From: an uncultured Clostridia bacterium | Lineage (GTDB): Bacteria; Bacillota; Clostridia; Christensenellales; Aristaeellaceae | Direction: 5' to 3' | Length of the DNA: 55,773 nucleotides | Assembly: GCA_946627565.1 (NCBI GenBank) | Contig: CAMOVR010000007.1 | Location: forward strand, 1 to 55,773 | In this document: positions 41,432-50,083 of the stretch, in pieces | Numbering within the stretch: the stretch's first letter is position 1 | How the letters are laid out: each line of letters begins with the position of its first letter | Position numbers and translations under genes: made by a program | Notes under the pieces: model-generated | The model's database searches: none | What the model was told of the DNA's origin: nothing | Seen by the model: only the letters and a program-made list of their open reading frames with translations

Positions 41432-42835
41432 TTACTCACCGTACACGCTGTAGAAAACTTTCATGGCGTCCTCATAATAGGAACGTCCGGCTGCATTCAG
41501 ACTGTCGGTGTAGTCATAGGGATCGATGGCGCCGGCATTGATAGCCGCTTCGATTCCGGTGTAGCCGTTGTAGTCAGAGCCGTGATAATAGTCGGCGATG
41601 AAGGTGTTGAAACCAGGAATGGTTCTGCCGCCGAAGGTGACAGGGTTCTGGATGTTGGCCAGATAGCTCTCCCAGTCGTTCCAGTATCCCAGATCCGGGA
41701 ACAGGGGCACCAGGGCAGCATTGACATCATCATCCTGAACCATGGGCAGGGAACCGGGCAGACGATAGATCTTATCGCCGGCTTCGTTGGTCAGCGTTCC
41801 GTACAGTTCAGCACGGGCCAGCCAGCCTTCTTTGCCCCAGGTCAGGAACTTGGCCACTTCATAGGCCTCACGGGGATGTTCGGTGTTGGCAGCGATGGAG
41901 ACCATGTCAATCCAGCTGAACTGACCGGCTTCTTCGGTGCCCTCACCCAGGGGGCTGTTGTAGGGAACCATCTGCAGGCCGCGCTCCAGAGCAGCAGTCT
42001 GGGTATAGATGTTGTTCATGGTCCAGTAGGCGTCCATCTGCATGGCTACATGGCCGGATTCGCCGGGCCACATGTCATCGGGCACCACAGCCAGGTAGGC
42101 ATCGCTGCCCTGGATGGCCTGATAGCCCAGACGGGCATATTCGCTCTGCTTTTCAACCATTTCCACCCAGCCGGTATCGAAGTGATAGTTTTCGCCGTCC
42201 CAGCCAAATTCGCCCAGCACGTGATCGGTCAGAGCTACCGGGCCCAGGGTGACAGGTCCCATGAAGAAGTTGTATGCCCAGATGCCCTGAGCGGGATCTG
42301 TCATATTCTCAATCAGGTCCAGCATCTGTTCCCAGGTCCAGTCCTGGCTGGGCAGTTCCACGTTCAGCTTGTCAAAAACAGCCTTGTCCAGGTAGATGAC
42401 AGCGGGAAGGAATTCGCCGGGCATGAAGTAGCAACGCTTGCCGTCCACATAACCCACACGGCGCAGGGAGGGATACAGCAGGGTCTGGGCTTCTTCGTCC
42501 GCCTCAAGATAGGGGGCGATATCCAGGCACATGGGGTTGGCCATCAGGGGATCCAGGTCCAGCCAGAAGAAGACATCGGGCAGGTTGTTGTCAGCGGCCA
42601 GATTGGTCAGGGTTGCCGTGACATCCGCAGTGGTGGACTGGATGATTTCCACGGTGATGTTGGGATGCAGCTCATGGAATTTGTCAGCCAGTGCCTGGGT
42701 CAGCTCGAAATCGTCCCAGGTCAGGAAGGAGATGGTGATCTCATCGGTGGTGTTCAGCTCTTCAGCGGAAGCGAAGGAACACACGGAGAAGACCAGCACC
42801 AGAGACAGGAACAGGGATACCAGTTTCCGAGTCAT
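41432..42835 (-). CDS. Extracellular sugar-binding protein (SBP_bac_1) of the arabinan locus
   Basis: 467 aa. Signal peptide ending CSFASAEEL without a lipobox. Class 1 carbohydrate-binding body: ITISFLTWDDFELTQALADKFHELHPNITVEI at the first strand-helix, LPDVFFWLDLDPL, and the hinge text MANPMCLDIAPYLE, LNVELPSQDWTWEQMLDLI and PREAYEVAKFLTWG. It should capture an oligosaccharide released by the secreted arabinanase and hand it to the 42890-44982 permeases. GGAGG lies eight bases before the ATG. Flanked by a hairpin on either side, a layout that stabilises abundant binding protein mRNA. Confidence 0.9.
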   Translation of the reverse strand: MTRKLVSLFLSLVLVFSVCSFASAEELNTTDEITISFLTWDDFELTQALADKFHELHPNITVEIIQSTTADVTATLTNLAADNNLPDVFFWLDLDPLMANPMCLDIAPYLEADEEAQTLLYPSLRRVGYVDGKRCYFMPGEFLPAVIYLDKAVFDKLNVELPSQDWTWEQMLDLIENMTDPAQGIWAYNFFMGPVTLGPVALTDHVLGEFGWDGENYHFDTGWVEMVEKQSEYARLGYQAIQGSDAYLAVVPDDMWPGESGHVAMQMDAYWTMNNIYTQTAALERGLQMVPYNSPLGEGTEEAGQFSWIDMVSIAANTEHPREAYEVAKFLTWGKEGWLARAELYGTLTNEAGDKIYRLPGSLPMVQDDDVNAALVPLFPDLGYWNDWESYLANIQNPVTFGGRTIPGFNTFIADYYHGSDYNGYTGIEAAINAGAIDPYDYTDSLNAAGRSYYEDAMKVFYSVYGE

Positions 42836-42861
42836 AGTTCAATCCTCCATTTTTTTCTTAT

Positions 42862-42884
42862 CTTAAGCCCTTTGGGGCCTTAAG
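42862..42884 (-). other. Intercistronic hairpin before the binding protein gene
   Basis: CTTAAG-CCC / GGG-CTTAAG with one bulged C and a four-base loop between the permease stop (42890) and the binding protein start. No T tract, so it is more likely an mRNA-stabilising or processing structure than a terminator. Confidence 0.5.
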
Positions 42885-42889
42885 AACCA

Positions 42890-43879
42890 TTATTCACCGG
42901 TGATACCCGCACGGTCCACGGATTCAACGAACTGTTTCTGCAGTACGAAGTATAGCACAAGCAGAGGGGCTATGGCCAGCATGGTACCGGCCATGCGGAT
43001 GGCATCGTTGATCTTGTTGGTGGACGTGACAGAAGATGCACGGGCATCAAAGGCTGTATTGTAGGAGTCTTCGAATTTCTGCAGCTCAATCATCAGGGTG
43101 GTCAGGCCCTTGGCTCTGGTATGTCCGTATCCCAGGTACTCACGCACCAGGGTGGTCTCATTCCAGTACCACACAAAGCTGAACAGCGTTACCACCACGA
43201 TGGCTGCTGTACACAGCGGCACCGCGATGCGCCAGTATGCCTTGAAGTGGCCGGCGCCGTCGATTTCCGCCGCCTCCACCAGGGACTGGGGTGTCTGCCG
43301 GTGGAAGTTGAAGAAGATCAGGACGCACAGCACGCTCTTGAAGCCCTGGCCCAGAAGGGCGGTGATCAGGAAGGGCTTGACGGTGCCGTCTGCCAGCTTG
43401 AGCCTTGAGAAGGTCAGATAGTTGGGCAGTGACGTAACCTGGGGCGGAAGCAGGAAGGCCAGCACAAGCACAGCCATCCAGAAATTCTTAAGCGGGAACT
43501 TGTAGCGGGCAAACCCGTAACCCACCATGGAGCAGATGAACACCTGGCATACGGTAGGAATCAGGGCCAGCACCAGGTTCTTCCAGAGACTGTTCCAGTA
43601 GTCCAGGGTCAGGATGGCATCCTCATAGTTCTTCCAGGTGATGGCTGAGGGCAGCCACTTGGCGGAAGAGTCCAGCAGGTCGCTGCGGTTCATGAGGGAG
43701 CGGGAGAACATGTAGAGCACAGGATAGAGATAGATAAAGGCGATGGTGATGAGAAGCACATAGATCACAATGCTCATGAGCAGACCACGGCGGTCAGCGC
43801 TTCCCAGCATGCGCTTTTTGAATCTCTCTTTTCGGATTTCTTTTCTCTTGGCCTTCTGCAGGGCTTCGTTTTCACTCAT
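42890..43879 (-). CDS. Carbohydrate ABC transporter permease, MalG type
   Basis: 329 aa, six-helix CUT1 permease. An extended polar N-terminus (EALQKAKRKEIRKERFKKRMLG) precedes the first helix. The ATPase-coupling EAA loop is EAAEIDGAGHFKAYWRIAVP, and the large loop between helices 1 and 2 carries WLPSAITWKNYEDAI. The ATG overlaps the stop of the MalF-type partner (ATGA). Near the end is a ~40-residue insert (KFEDSYNTAFDARASSVTST) in the last external loop. Forms the channel with the 43876-44982 product. Confidence 0.9.
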   Translation of the reverse strand: MSENEALQKAKRKEIRKERFKKRMLGSADRRGLLMSIVIYVLLITIAFIYLYPVLYMFSRSLMNRSDLLDSSAKWLPSAITWKNYEDAILTLDYWNSLWKNLVLALIPTVCQVFICSMVGYGFARYKFPLKNFWMAVLVLAFLLPPQVTSLPNYLTFSRLKLADGTVKPFLITALLGQGFKSVLCVLIFFNFHRQTPQSLVEAAEIDGAGHFKAYWRIAVPLCTAAIVVVTLFSFVWYWNETTLVREYLGYGHTRAKGLTTLMIELQKFEDSYNTAFDARASSVTSTNKINDAIRMAGTMLAIAPLLVLYFVLQKQFVESVDRAGITGE

Positions 43880-44982
43880 GCCGTCTTCCTCCTTCCCATC
43901 ATTTTGCTCAGTTTCTTACTCTGGGCAGCACGTGCACGGCCTTCCATATCCTGACGGAACACGTCCTTGCTCTTCTTTTCCTTCTTTTCACGTACAATCA
44001 GGAAAGTGATGAGCAGCAGGATCGCTACAACCAGCGTGTACAGCCAGGTCATAGCCGCACCGTAGGAGTAGCCCTTGGTGACCGCGTAGGTGGCGTTGTA
44101 GATCAGGTCGATAATGGGGTTGGTGCTGTTGGTGGCCAGGGTGACCACGGTGTAGATGGAGTTGAGCAGGATCATGGACCTTAAGCTGGGCAGGGTAATC
44201 TTCCAGAAGGTTTCCCAGCCGGAGGCACCGTCGATCTTGGCAGCCTCATACATGGCGGTGGGCACTTTCTGCAGGCCTGCCAGGAAGATCAGGATCTGGA
44301 TACCGGAATTCCACAGAATCAGGATCAGCTGCGAGAACAGATCCATGATGGGCTGTGAAATGAATTCCGGGAAATCCGCCAGAATGACTGCCATGGTATT
44401 CTGGTTCACCATGGGAACCGAGGATACGCCCTGGGCGGTAAGCTGGCTCATAACAGGGCCCGTAGCGATGATAACCGGCAGGAAGAAGATGGTGCGGAAC
44501 ACGCCGCGGCCTTTAATCTTCCCGTTGAGCATCAGGGCGATGATCAGGGAGAAGGCGATGATGATGGGCAGCTGCAGCACAAGAGATACTGCAAAGTTCC
44601 CCAGGGTCACCGGGAAGTTGAGTTCCTTGTTGAAAACAGATACATAGTTGGCCAGGGGGGTATACACCGTGTTGCCGGCTTCGTCCACCCCGGTCAGCGG
44701 CGTAAGCTGCAGACCGCTGTCCAGCTTCAGGTTGTAGAAGGAGTACAGCAGGGAATTGGCCACGCCGCCCAGGAAGAAGATGCAGATACCCACCATCCAG
44801 GGCATGATGAAGAAGTAACCCCACAGGGTGTCCCGGGCGCTTCTGCGCACCGGCTTGCCCTGCCTGTAGCGGACCAGCGTCACAATGAGGGTGATCAGAA
44901 GGGCCGCCAATACCCCGAACAGGAGGACATAGGGAAGGTATTCCAGCATGGGCAGCAGTTTTTCATAAATCCAGTTTCCCAT
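43876..44982 (-). CDS. Carbohydrate ABC transporter permease, MalF type
   Basis: 368 aa. Starts MGNWIYEKLLPMLEYLP at 44982, its ATG overlapping the stop of the DUF5696 gene by one base. An extra N-terminal helix and linker with RQGKPVRRSARDTL precede the usual six helices. EAA loop EAAKIDGASGWETFWKITLP. The long polar C-terminal tail (KKEKKSKDVFRQDM...) is lysine-rich. It partners the MalG-type protein and the 467-aa binding protein. No ATPase gene is in the operon, so a shared MsmK/MsmX-type ATPase encoded elsewhere is expected. Confidence 0.9.
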   Translation of the reverse strand: MGNWIYEKLLPMLEYLPYVLLFGVLAALLITLIVTLVRYRQGKPVRRSARDTLWGYFFIMPWMVGICIFFLGGVANSLLYSFYNLKLDSGLQLTPLTGVDEAGNTVYTPLANYVSVFNKELNFPVTLGNFAVSLVLQLPIIIAFSLIIALMLNGKIKGRGVFRTIFFLPVIIATGPVMSQLTAQGVSSVPMVNQNTMAVILADFPEFISQPIMDLFSQLILILWNSGIQILIFLAGLQKVPTAMYEAAKIDGASGWETFWKITLPSLRSMILLNSIYTVVTLATNSTNPIIDLIYNATYAVTKGYSYGAAMTWLYTLVVAILLLITFLIVREKKEKKSKDVFRQDMEGRARAAQSKKLSKMMGRRKTA

Positions 44983-47162
44983 TAATCTTGCACCACCTTC
45001 CATGACATGGGTTCAATCGTCTCACCGTCAAGGGATGCGTCCTTTTCGCCATAGTTCAGGTATACCCTGATGCCGTTGTTCCAGGTAACCTTTGTGATGT
45101 CGCCGTGGATTTCATGTCCCACAATGGCAGCACCGTCGATTTTTTCGTGCAGGGTCTTCAGGTCACGGTACCAGGTGGCGATGGTGACGCGGTACAGATC
45201 CCAGCGGGAGGAGAAGATATCGGAGGAATTGGTATTCTGCAGCGCGATGGGATCCTCCATGGTAATGAGGAAGCAGGGACGGGTACCCTGTTCCACAAGG
45301 CGCAGGAAGAAGCGTCTGGCGTTCGCCTGGAAGTTCACATACTCAATGTAGGCGGGCATCTTTCCCGAGATGGCAATGGCCAGAAGCGGGATATCATCGG
45401 ATACATAGGCGTAATCCGAACCCGTCACGGGAAGATCACTCAGCGCATGGGCATAAGGCCACAGGTAGGCGTTTGCCGACTCCAGAATGGTCCGGTATTC
45501 CCCGGCAGCGGTCTGTGCAATCTGTTCATACCTGTTTGCCAGTTCCCCGGATTCCACATAGTGGCCGGACTCATAGGCATCAGCCATCAGCTGGGTGATG
45601 CCGGTCAGAGCCACACCGCTGACTTTGGAAGCCTTCATGGCCTGAAGGGTACTGCGGGCCATGTCCAGGCTGCGGGAAGGCGTCAGGTAGTACTGGGTGG
45701 CATACACAGGTCCGAAGGTGGGTGCGCTCCAGGTCTGGCTGGTGATTTTCTTGAATGCGGAATAGGTCAGGGTGGGATGGGTATCCGTATTCAGACGCAG
45801 GAAATCCGCTTCAAGTGCAAGATCGATATTGCCAAGACCGGATGCCTTGTTCACCAGGGCTTCCAATCCGCCGGCTCCGCCAAGGGCACCAGTGGGAGAA
45901 TAACCGTCGGTGGGAACAGCACCGGTAAGGCCGCCGTTCTGCCAGCCGCGGTATACAGCGGAAATCCTGTCCACGCCGTCGGTCTTGAGCCACTCCAGGA
46001 TGCTGCCAGCCTGCTCAAAGCTGGTCATGACCACATCGGAAGTGCCCACCACGGAGTTTTCCTTCTCCATGCCCAGGAAATCGATTTCCACGTCGAAGGG
46101 CCTGTCGGATTCGGCATTCTTAAAGAATCCCTTCTCCTCCATGTAATCCCGCCAGGCGCAGGCCAGGCCGGCATAGTTTGCCTCGTCCTCATCCGTCAGC
46201 AGGAAATGCTGGATGATATCAAAGGACCTGGCGTTTTCCGTCAGCATATCCACAGCGCCGGAGGAAGGACCGGTGGGCTGCTTGTACACAAAACGGTAGG
46301 TGTACTTGGCGCTGACCCAGTCAAAGCTCATGTTGTTGGCACCGTTGGGATAGGCACGGATGCGGGCAGCGTTATCGCCTTCCTCAATCACACCCAGGAA
46401 ACCGATGCGGTCCGCGGTATGCACCATACCGAAAACCGGCATGATAATGGGTTCGGTGGAAACGGTCCACTTGGAATTGACGGTATCTTCCACGCCGATG
46501 TTGGTGCCGTAAACCGGACGGTCAAAGGGCGAGGAGTAGCGCTTTTCATTGTCCTTCAGTTCAATGAGGGCGCCCTGTCCGTCGGGGATGATCATGTATC
46601 CTTCATCCTGGCCCATAATGCTGTGGCCCAGGAAGGGATACAGGGTAAAGGTAGAAACTGTATAGCGCTTGCCGTCAATCTCACTGTTGTGGATGCCGGA
46701 CTGGGGAATCTTCACCGTGATGCCGCTTTCGTCCAGCGTCACCTCTGCGGTATAGCCGACGCCATATTCCGGGAAGGTGACATCTGCTGTAAAGCCGTTG
46801 TCCAGGTATTTCAGGCTGATCTCATTTTTCATGTTGACCAGGTCAGCCTGGGTATTGGTACTCTTTACATCCTCGATGAATTCCATCACGATGCCGCTCT
46901 GGTAGAATCCCTTCCAGGCAGCCTGATCCTTGAAGTCATCCGGGTTCTGAACGGTGGAATAGAGCACGGAACCGTTGGCCTTGCTCTCCACAATAATCGC
47001 CAGTGTCGATTCTTTCAGGTACATCCGGAAGCGGCTGGATTCGGCGCACAGCACATAATCATCCGGAATGGCGGACCCGGCCGCCTCCTCCGCCATGACA
47101 GCAGGGAGTAGGAGCAGCAACAGCGACAGCAGCAAAATCAAGCATTTAGACTTTCCTGACAA
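44982..47162 (-). CDS. Exported DUF5696 family protein
   Basis: 726 aa. Signal peptide with a leucine run (CLILLLSLLLLLLPAVMAEE). Start is TTG at 47162, nine bases after GAGAGGTGG and inside the end of the upstream gene (17-base overlap). The N-terminal ~300 residues are beta-rich (SSRFRMYLKESTLAIIVESKANG, GYMIIPDGQGALIEL); the middle (about 370-640) alternates strand and helix in a TIM-barrel-like manner (DRISAVYRGWQNGG, NIDLALEADFLRL, YVSDDIPLLAIAISG); a short beta tail closes it. The pattern matches DUF5696, a family found with sugar importers; a distant glycosidase-like fold is plausible but no catalytic pair can be named. It may bind or process the imported glycan at the membrane. Confidence 0.7.
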   Translation of the reverse strand: MSGKSKCLILLLSLLLLLLPAVMAEEAAGSAIPDDYVLCAESSRFRMYLKESTLAIIVESKANGSVLYSTVQNPDDFKDQAAWKGFYQSGIVMEFIEDVKSTNTQADLVNMKNEISLKYLDNGFTADVTFPEYGVGYTAEVTLDESGITVKIPQSGIHNSEIDGKRYTVSTFTLYPFLGHSIMGQDEGYMIIPDGQGALIELKDNEKRYSSPFDRPVYGTNIGVEDTVNSKWTVSTEPIIMPVFGMVHTADRIGFLGVIEEGDNAARIRAYPNGANNMSFDWVSAKYTYRFVYKQPTGPSSGAVDMLTENARSFDIIQHFLLTDEDEANYAGLACAWRDYMEEKGFFKNAESDRPFDVEIDFLGMEKENSVVGTSDVVMTSFEQAGSILEWLKTDGVDRISAVYRGWQNGGLTGAVPTDGYSPTGALGGAGGLEALVNKASGLGNIDLALEADFLRLNTDTHPTLTYSAFKKITSQTWSAPTFGPVYATQYYLTPSRSLDMARSTLQAMKASKVSGVALTGITQLMADAYESGHYVESGELANRYEQIAQTAAGEYRTILESANAYLWPYAHALSDLPVTGSDYAYVSDDIPLLAIAISGKMPAYIEYVNFQANARRFFLRLVEQGTRPCFLITMEDPIALQNTNSSDIFSSRWDLYRVTIATWYRDLKTLHEKIDGAAIVGHEIHGDITKVTWNNGIRVYLNYGEKDASLDGETIEPMSWKVVQD

Positions 47163-49188
47163 ATCGATACACCACCTCTCCGTAGATGGAGGATACGAAA
47201 TCCACCAGCTGGCCGATCAGGACATACACCACAAACAGCAGTGCCACCGTAACGAGCACGGTAAACAGGGTGACGATGATGATGCCCAGGGTCTTTTTCA
47301 TGGAATAGTCGTTGAGATACATCAGTTCCAGGATAATGAGCACCGCGGTGAAGCCGTAGGCCACCACGTCCACCAGCGTAAGGAAGAAATCCTCGTTGAA
47401 GGTGAGTACGTTGCTCAGAAGCAGCCGGATGGGCAGGGCAATAATCATGGGGGTCAGCGCGGCAGCACTGCCGATGAAGATATCCCTGAACCGGGCTTCG
47501 CCTTCCTGGATGGTACACACCAGGTAGCAGCAGATGGTCAGCAGCAGGAATGCGCCGAAGGTCATCACCGCATCCCGCAGCAGCTCATACTCGCCCTCCT
47601 GCACCGTCTTAAAGAGGAAGCCGGAGAAATACTTGTTGACTACCTGCAGGATGAAGAAGATCACCACAACGCAGACAGCTGCCGGGATGGAGGAGCGCTT
47701 CTCCCGCTTGATGCCGTAGCAGCAGTCAAAGGGGTTGCGCATCATGGTAAAGCACCAGCCGACTTTCTTCAGGAACCCGATGTCCCCGATCTTTCCCTTC
47801 ACGGTGCGGACTGGCGCCAGGAAATGTGTCTTGCGGTCGATGATGCCTGCGATCTTGAGGACAACGGCGATGCCGATGATCCACAGCAGGATGACGCCCA
47901 GGTTCCTGTGCAGCCAGTCGCTGCGCAGTTCCCAGAAGGCGTCGGAATAGCCTTTCCGGTTGCCTCCGTTGCGGAAGGAAGACAGGGCCAGATCGAAGTT
48001 GCCTTCGCGGTACAGGGCTTCGCCAAGACCGGTGGAAGCATAGGTAAACAGGGAGTTCATGCGCAGGACTTCCGTCCACGGAACCTTGGACTCAGCATAC
48101 TTGCCGTCCTGGAACAGGGTGAATGCCTGATGCACCAGGTCCGTAAATTCCGTAGCAGCCAGCACCTGAACGCTGTTGAGGATCTCGTCCAGAACGAAGA
48201 CATTGTATTCGTCCGTTACCACCAGGCCTGTGACGGACTTGAAGGTACCCACCCGCTGGTCGCCGGTATCGGTGGCGCCAAACAGGAACAGGGTGGAGCC
48301 TTCGGAAGTGTACTCCATGATGTTGCCGTCCTTGCTGGCGGTGAAAATGGAGCCGTGGCTGTTGACGGACACCGCTGTGGTGCGTTCCACATTGTAGTCC
48401 GGGGTCAGGGTGTTGCTGCCGGCCACGTTCAGACGTCTCAGGGCTGCGTTTTCCGCCTCGGAGACGGTGTACACCATGCCCTTTTCGTCAATGGCCAGGT
48501 TCTTTACGGATGTGGGCACCACGTCCGCCTGCATCTTCAGCTGTTCTTCGCTGAGGATCCTGCGGCGGATGGCGGTAAGCCAGTTGACCCGGCTCTGGTT
48601 GGCACCGTAGTAGCCCAGGAATTCGCCGTCACCCACAGGGCTGAGCTGCACAATACCGTTGGTATTGCCGACGCTTGCGATGTACAGGTTGCCGCGCTTG
48701 TCCAGCACCAGCTTGTTGGGCTTGAAGGCGGCGTTTTCACCGAACAGGGGCGTATTGGTGGGCCTGGTGTATTCCCGGATTACTTCGCCTTCCGGGCTGA
48801 ACACCACCACAGCCCTTCCCTTTTCGTCAGCTACAAACACATTCAGATCGTCGTCCACGAAGACACCCTGTGCGGATTTCAGCGTCTTCTTGTCGCCGAT
48901 TGCCTTGACGAAATCACCGCTCTGGGTAATCACCAGAATCCGGTTGTTGCCGTCGTCGGCGATGTAGAGGTTGCCGTCGGGACCCAGGCGCATATCCGCC
49001 GGGTTCTTCAGGGTTTCTTCCCCAAACCTTGTCATGGTCCGGACAGGTTCATACGCTGCCTGGGTCTGCACCAGATCGCCGTCCACACCCAGGGTAAAGG
49101 TGCGGTAGGGCACTGAGGCAGAAGCAGCCGTGCACAGCAGGACCAGTGCCAGCGTCAGGAGAAGGAGGGACCGTGTTCTTTTCAGCAT
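47146..49188 (-). CDS. Membrane protein with exported NHL-type propeller, TPR-like and Yip1 domains
   Basis: 680 aa. Signal peptide (about 1-24), then repeated NHL/SMP-30-like blades (residues about 55-345; motifs DGNLYIADDGNNRILV, RGNLYIASVG, KGMVYTVSEAENAALRRL, HGSIFTASKDGNIMEY). A TPR-like pair of helices follows (about 355-425: AFTLFQDGKYAESKVPW, GLGEALYREGNFDLALSSFR), then a membrane helix (about 436-455), and a Yip1-type multi-helix domain to the end (about 490-675) containing RNPFDCCYGIKRE. AAGGAGGAGAAG precedes the ATG. It sits between the two importer permease pairs in a tightly packed operon. Function unknown; a membrane scaffold linking extracellular sugar capture to the permeases is speculation. 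Confidence 0.75.
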   Translation of the reverse strand: MLKRTRSLLLLTLALVLLCTAASASVPYRTFTLGVDGDLVQTQAAYEPVRTMTRFGEETLKNPADMRLGPDGNLYIADDGNNRILVITQSGDFVKAIGDKKTLKSAQGVFVDDDLNVFVADEKGRAVVVFSPEGEVIREYTRPTNTPLFGENAAFKPNKLVLDKRGNLYIASVGNTNGIVQLSPVGDGEFLGYYGANQSRVNWLTAIRRRILSEEQLKMQADVVPTSVKNLAIDEKGMVYTVSEAENAALRRLNVAGSNTLTPDYNVERTTAVSVNSHGSIFTASKDGNIMEYTSEGSTLFLFGATDTGDQRVGTFKSVTGLVVTDEYNVFVLDEILNSVQVLAATEFTDLVHQAFTLFQDGKYAESKVPWTEVLRMNSLFTYASTGLGEALYREGNFDLALSSFRNGGNRKGYSDAFWELRSDWLHRNLGVILLWIIGIAVVLKIAGIIDRKTHFLAPVRTVKGKIGDIGFLKKVGWCFTMMRNPFDCCYGIKREKRSSIPAAVCVVVIFFILQVVNKYFSGFLFKTVQEGEYELLRDAVMTFGAFLLLTICCYLVCTIQEGEARFRDIFIGSAAALTPMIIALPIRLLLSNVLTFNEDFFLTLVDVVAYGFTAVLIILELMYLNDYSMKKTLGIIIVTLFTVLVTVALLFVVYVLIGQLVDFVSSIYGEVVYRFVRKV

Positions 49189-49200
49189 GTCTTCTCCTCC

Positions 49201-50067
49201 TTACTTGATGCCGGAATAGGCCATGGTATTCATCACGCTGGACTGCATGACGATGAACAGAAGCAGATTGGGCACAAACATGATCAGGGCAGCTGCGGCA
49301 GCCATGCCCTGGCCCTGCACCGTGCCGACGCTGGTGAGGGTGTTCATGTAGAAGGGCAGGGTGCGGATGCCTTCGGAGGACGTGAACAGGTTGGAGGTTT
49401 CCACATTGGTCCACACACTCTGGAACGCCAGGATGGCGCCGGTGGCAATGGCAGGCTTGGTCAGGGGGATGATGATCTTCCGGTAAATCGTGAAGGCGCT
49501 GGCCCCCTCCAGCTGCGCTGCCTCAATGAGGGAATTGGGCACCCCGTCTATGAACTGTTTGATCAGGAACAGACACACCGGCATGGCGATCAATGGCAGG
49601 ATGTGCGCCAGATACGTGTCCAGAATGCCTAGGGCGTTGATGGTCAGGTAACGCGGAATCGTCACGGCGGTTGCCACGAACATCAGGGCGATGTTGTTGA
49701 CCTCAAACACCGGACCCTTGAGCTTGAAGTTCATCTTGGAAAGGGCAAAGCCGGCCATGGTGGAGATCACAATGGAGAGGAAGACCACCCCGAGGGTTAC
49801 GATGAGGGAGTTGAAAATGTAACGGGAAATCGGGATGGATGAATCCGCCGTGGTCTGGAACAGGTTCCGGAAATTCTCCAGGGACGGATGCGAAACAAAG
49901 AATCTTGGCGGGAAAGCGAACAGCTCGTCCATGGGCTTGAATGCGTGATTGATGATGTACACAATGGGCGCACCCATGAAGATCGCAATGGGAACCAGGT
50001 ACAGATACAGTGGTATCTGATTTTTGTGGAACTTCTTCGGGTTGACTTTTGTACCGCCTACAGCCAT
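49201..50067 (-). CDS. Carbohydrate ABC transporter permease, MalG type (second system)
   Basis: 288 aa CUT1 permease. GGAGGTG lies before the ATG. EAA loop EAAQLEGASAFTIYRKIIIP; the loop after helix 1 carries FAFPPRFFVSHPSLENFRNLF, typical of MalG proteins. It follows the MalF-type gene by 16 bases and precedes the NHL-Yip1 gene by 12. It differs clearly from the 42890-43879 permease (shorter, different loops), so this is a second transporter rather than a recent duplicate. Confidence 0.9.
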   Translation of the reverse strand: MAVGGTKVNPKKFHKNQIPLYLYLVPIAIFMGAPIVYIINHAFKPMDELFAFPPRFFVSHPSLENFRNLFQTTADSSIPISRYIFNSLIVTLGVVFLSIVISTMAGFALSKMNFKLKGPVFEVNNIALMFVATAVTIPRYLTINALGILDTYLAHILPLIAMPVCLFLIKQFIDGVPNSLIEAAQLEGASAFTIYRKIIIPLTKPAIATGAILAFQSVWTNVETSNLFTSSEGIRTLPFYMNTLTSVGTVQGQGMAAAAALIMFVPNLLLFIVMQSSVMNTMAYSGIK

Positions 50068-50083
50068 GTTTTACACCTCCTTA

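Noticed and set aside
45105..49116. Two long plus-strand open frames (over 660 codons each) opposite the DUF5696 and NHL-Yip1 genes
   Set aside because: Translations are rich in His/Gly/Val with no recognisable domain; the minus-strand genes have signal peptides, ribosome sites and operon spacing.
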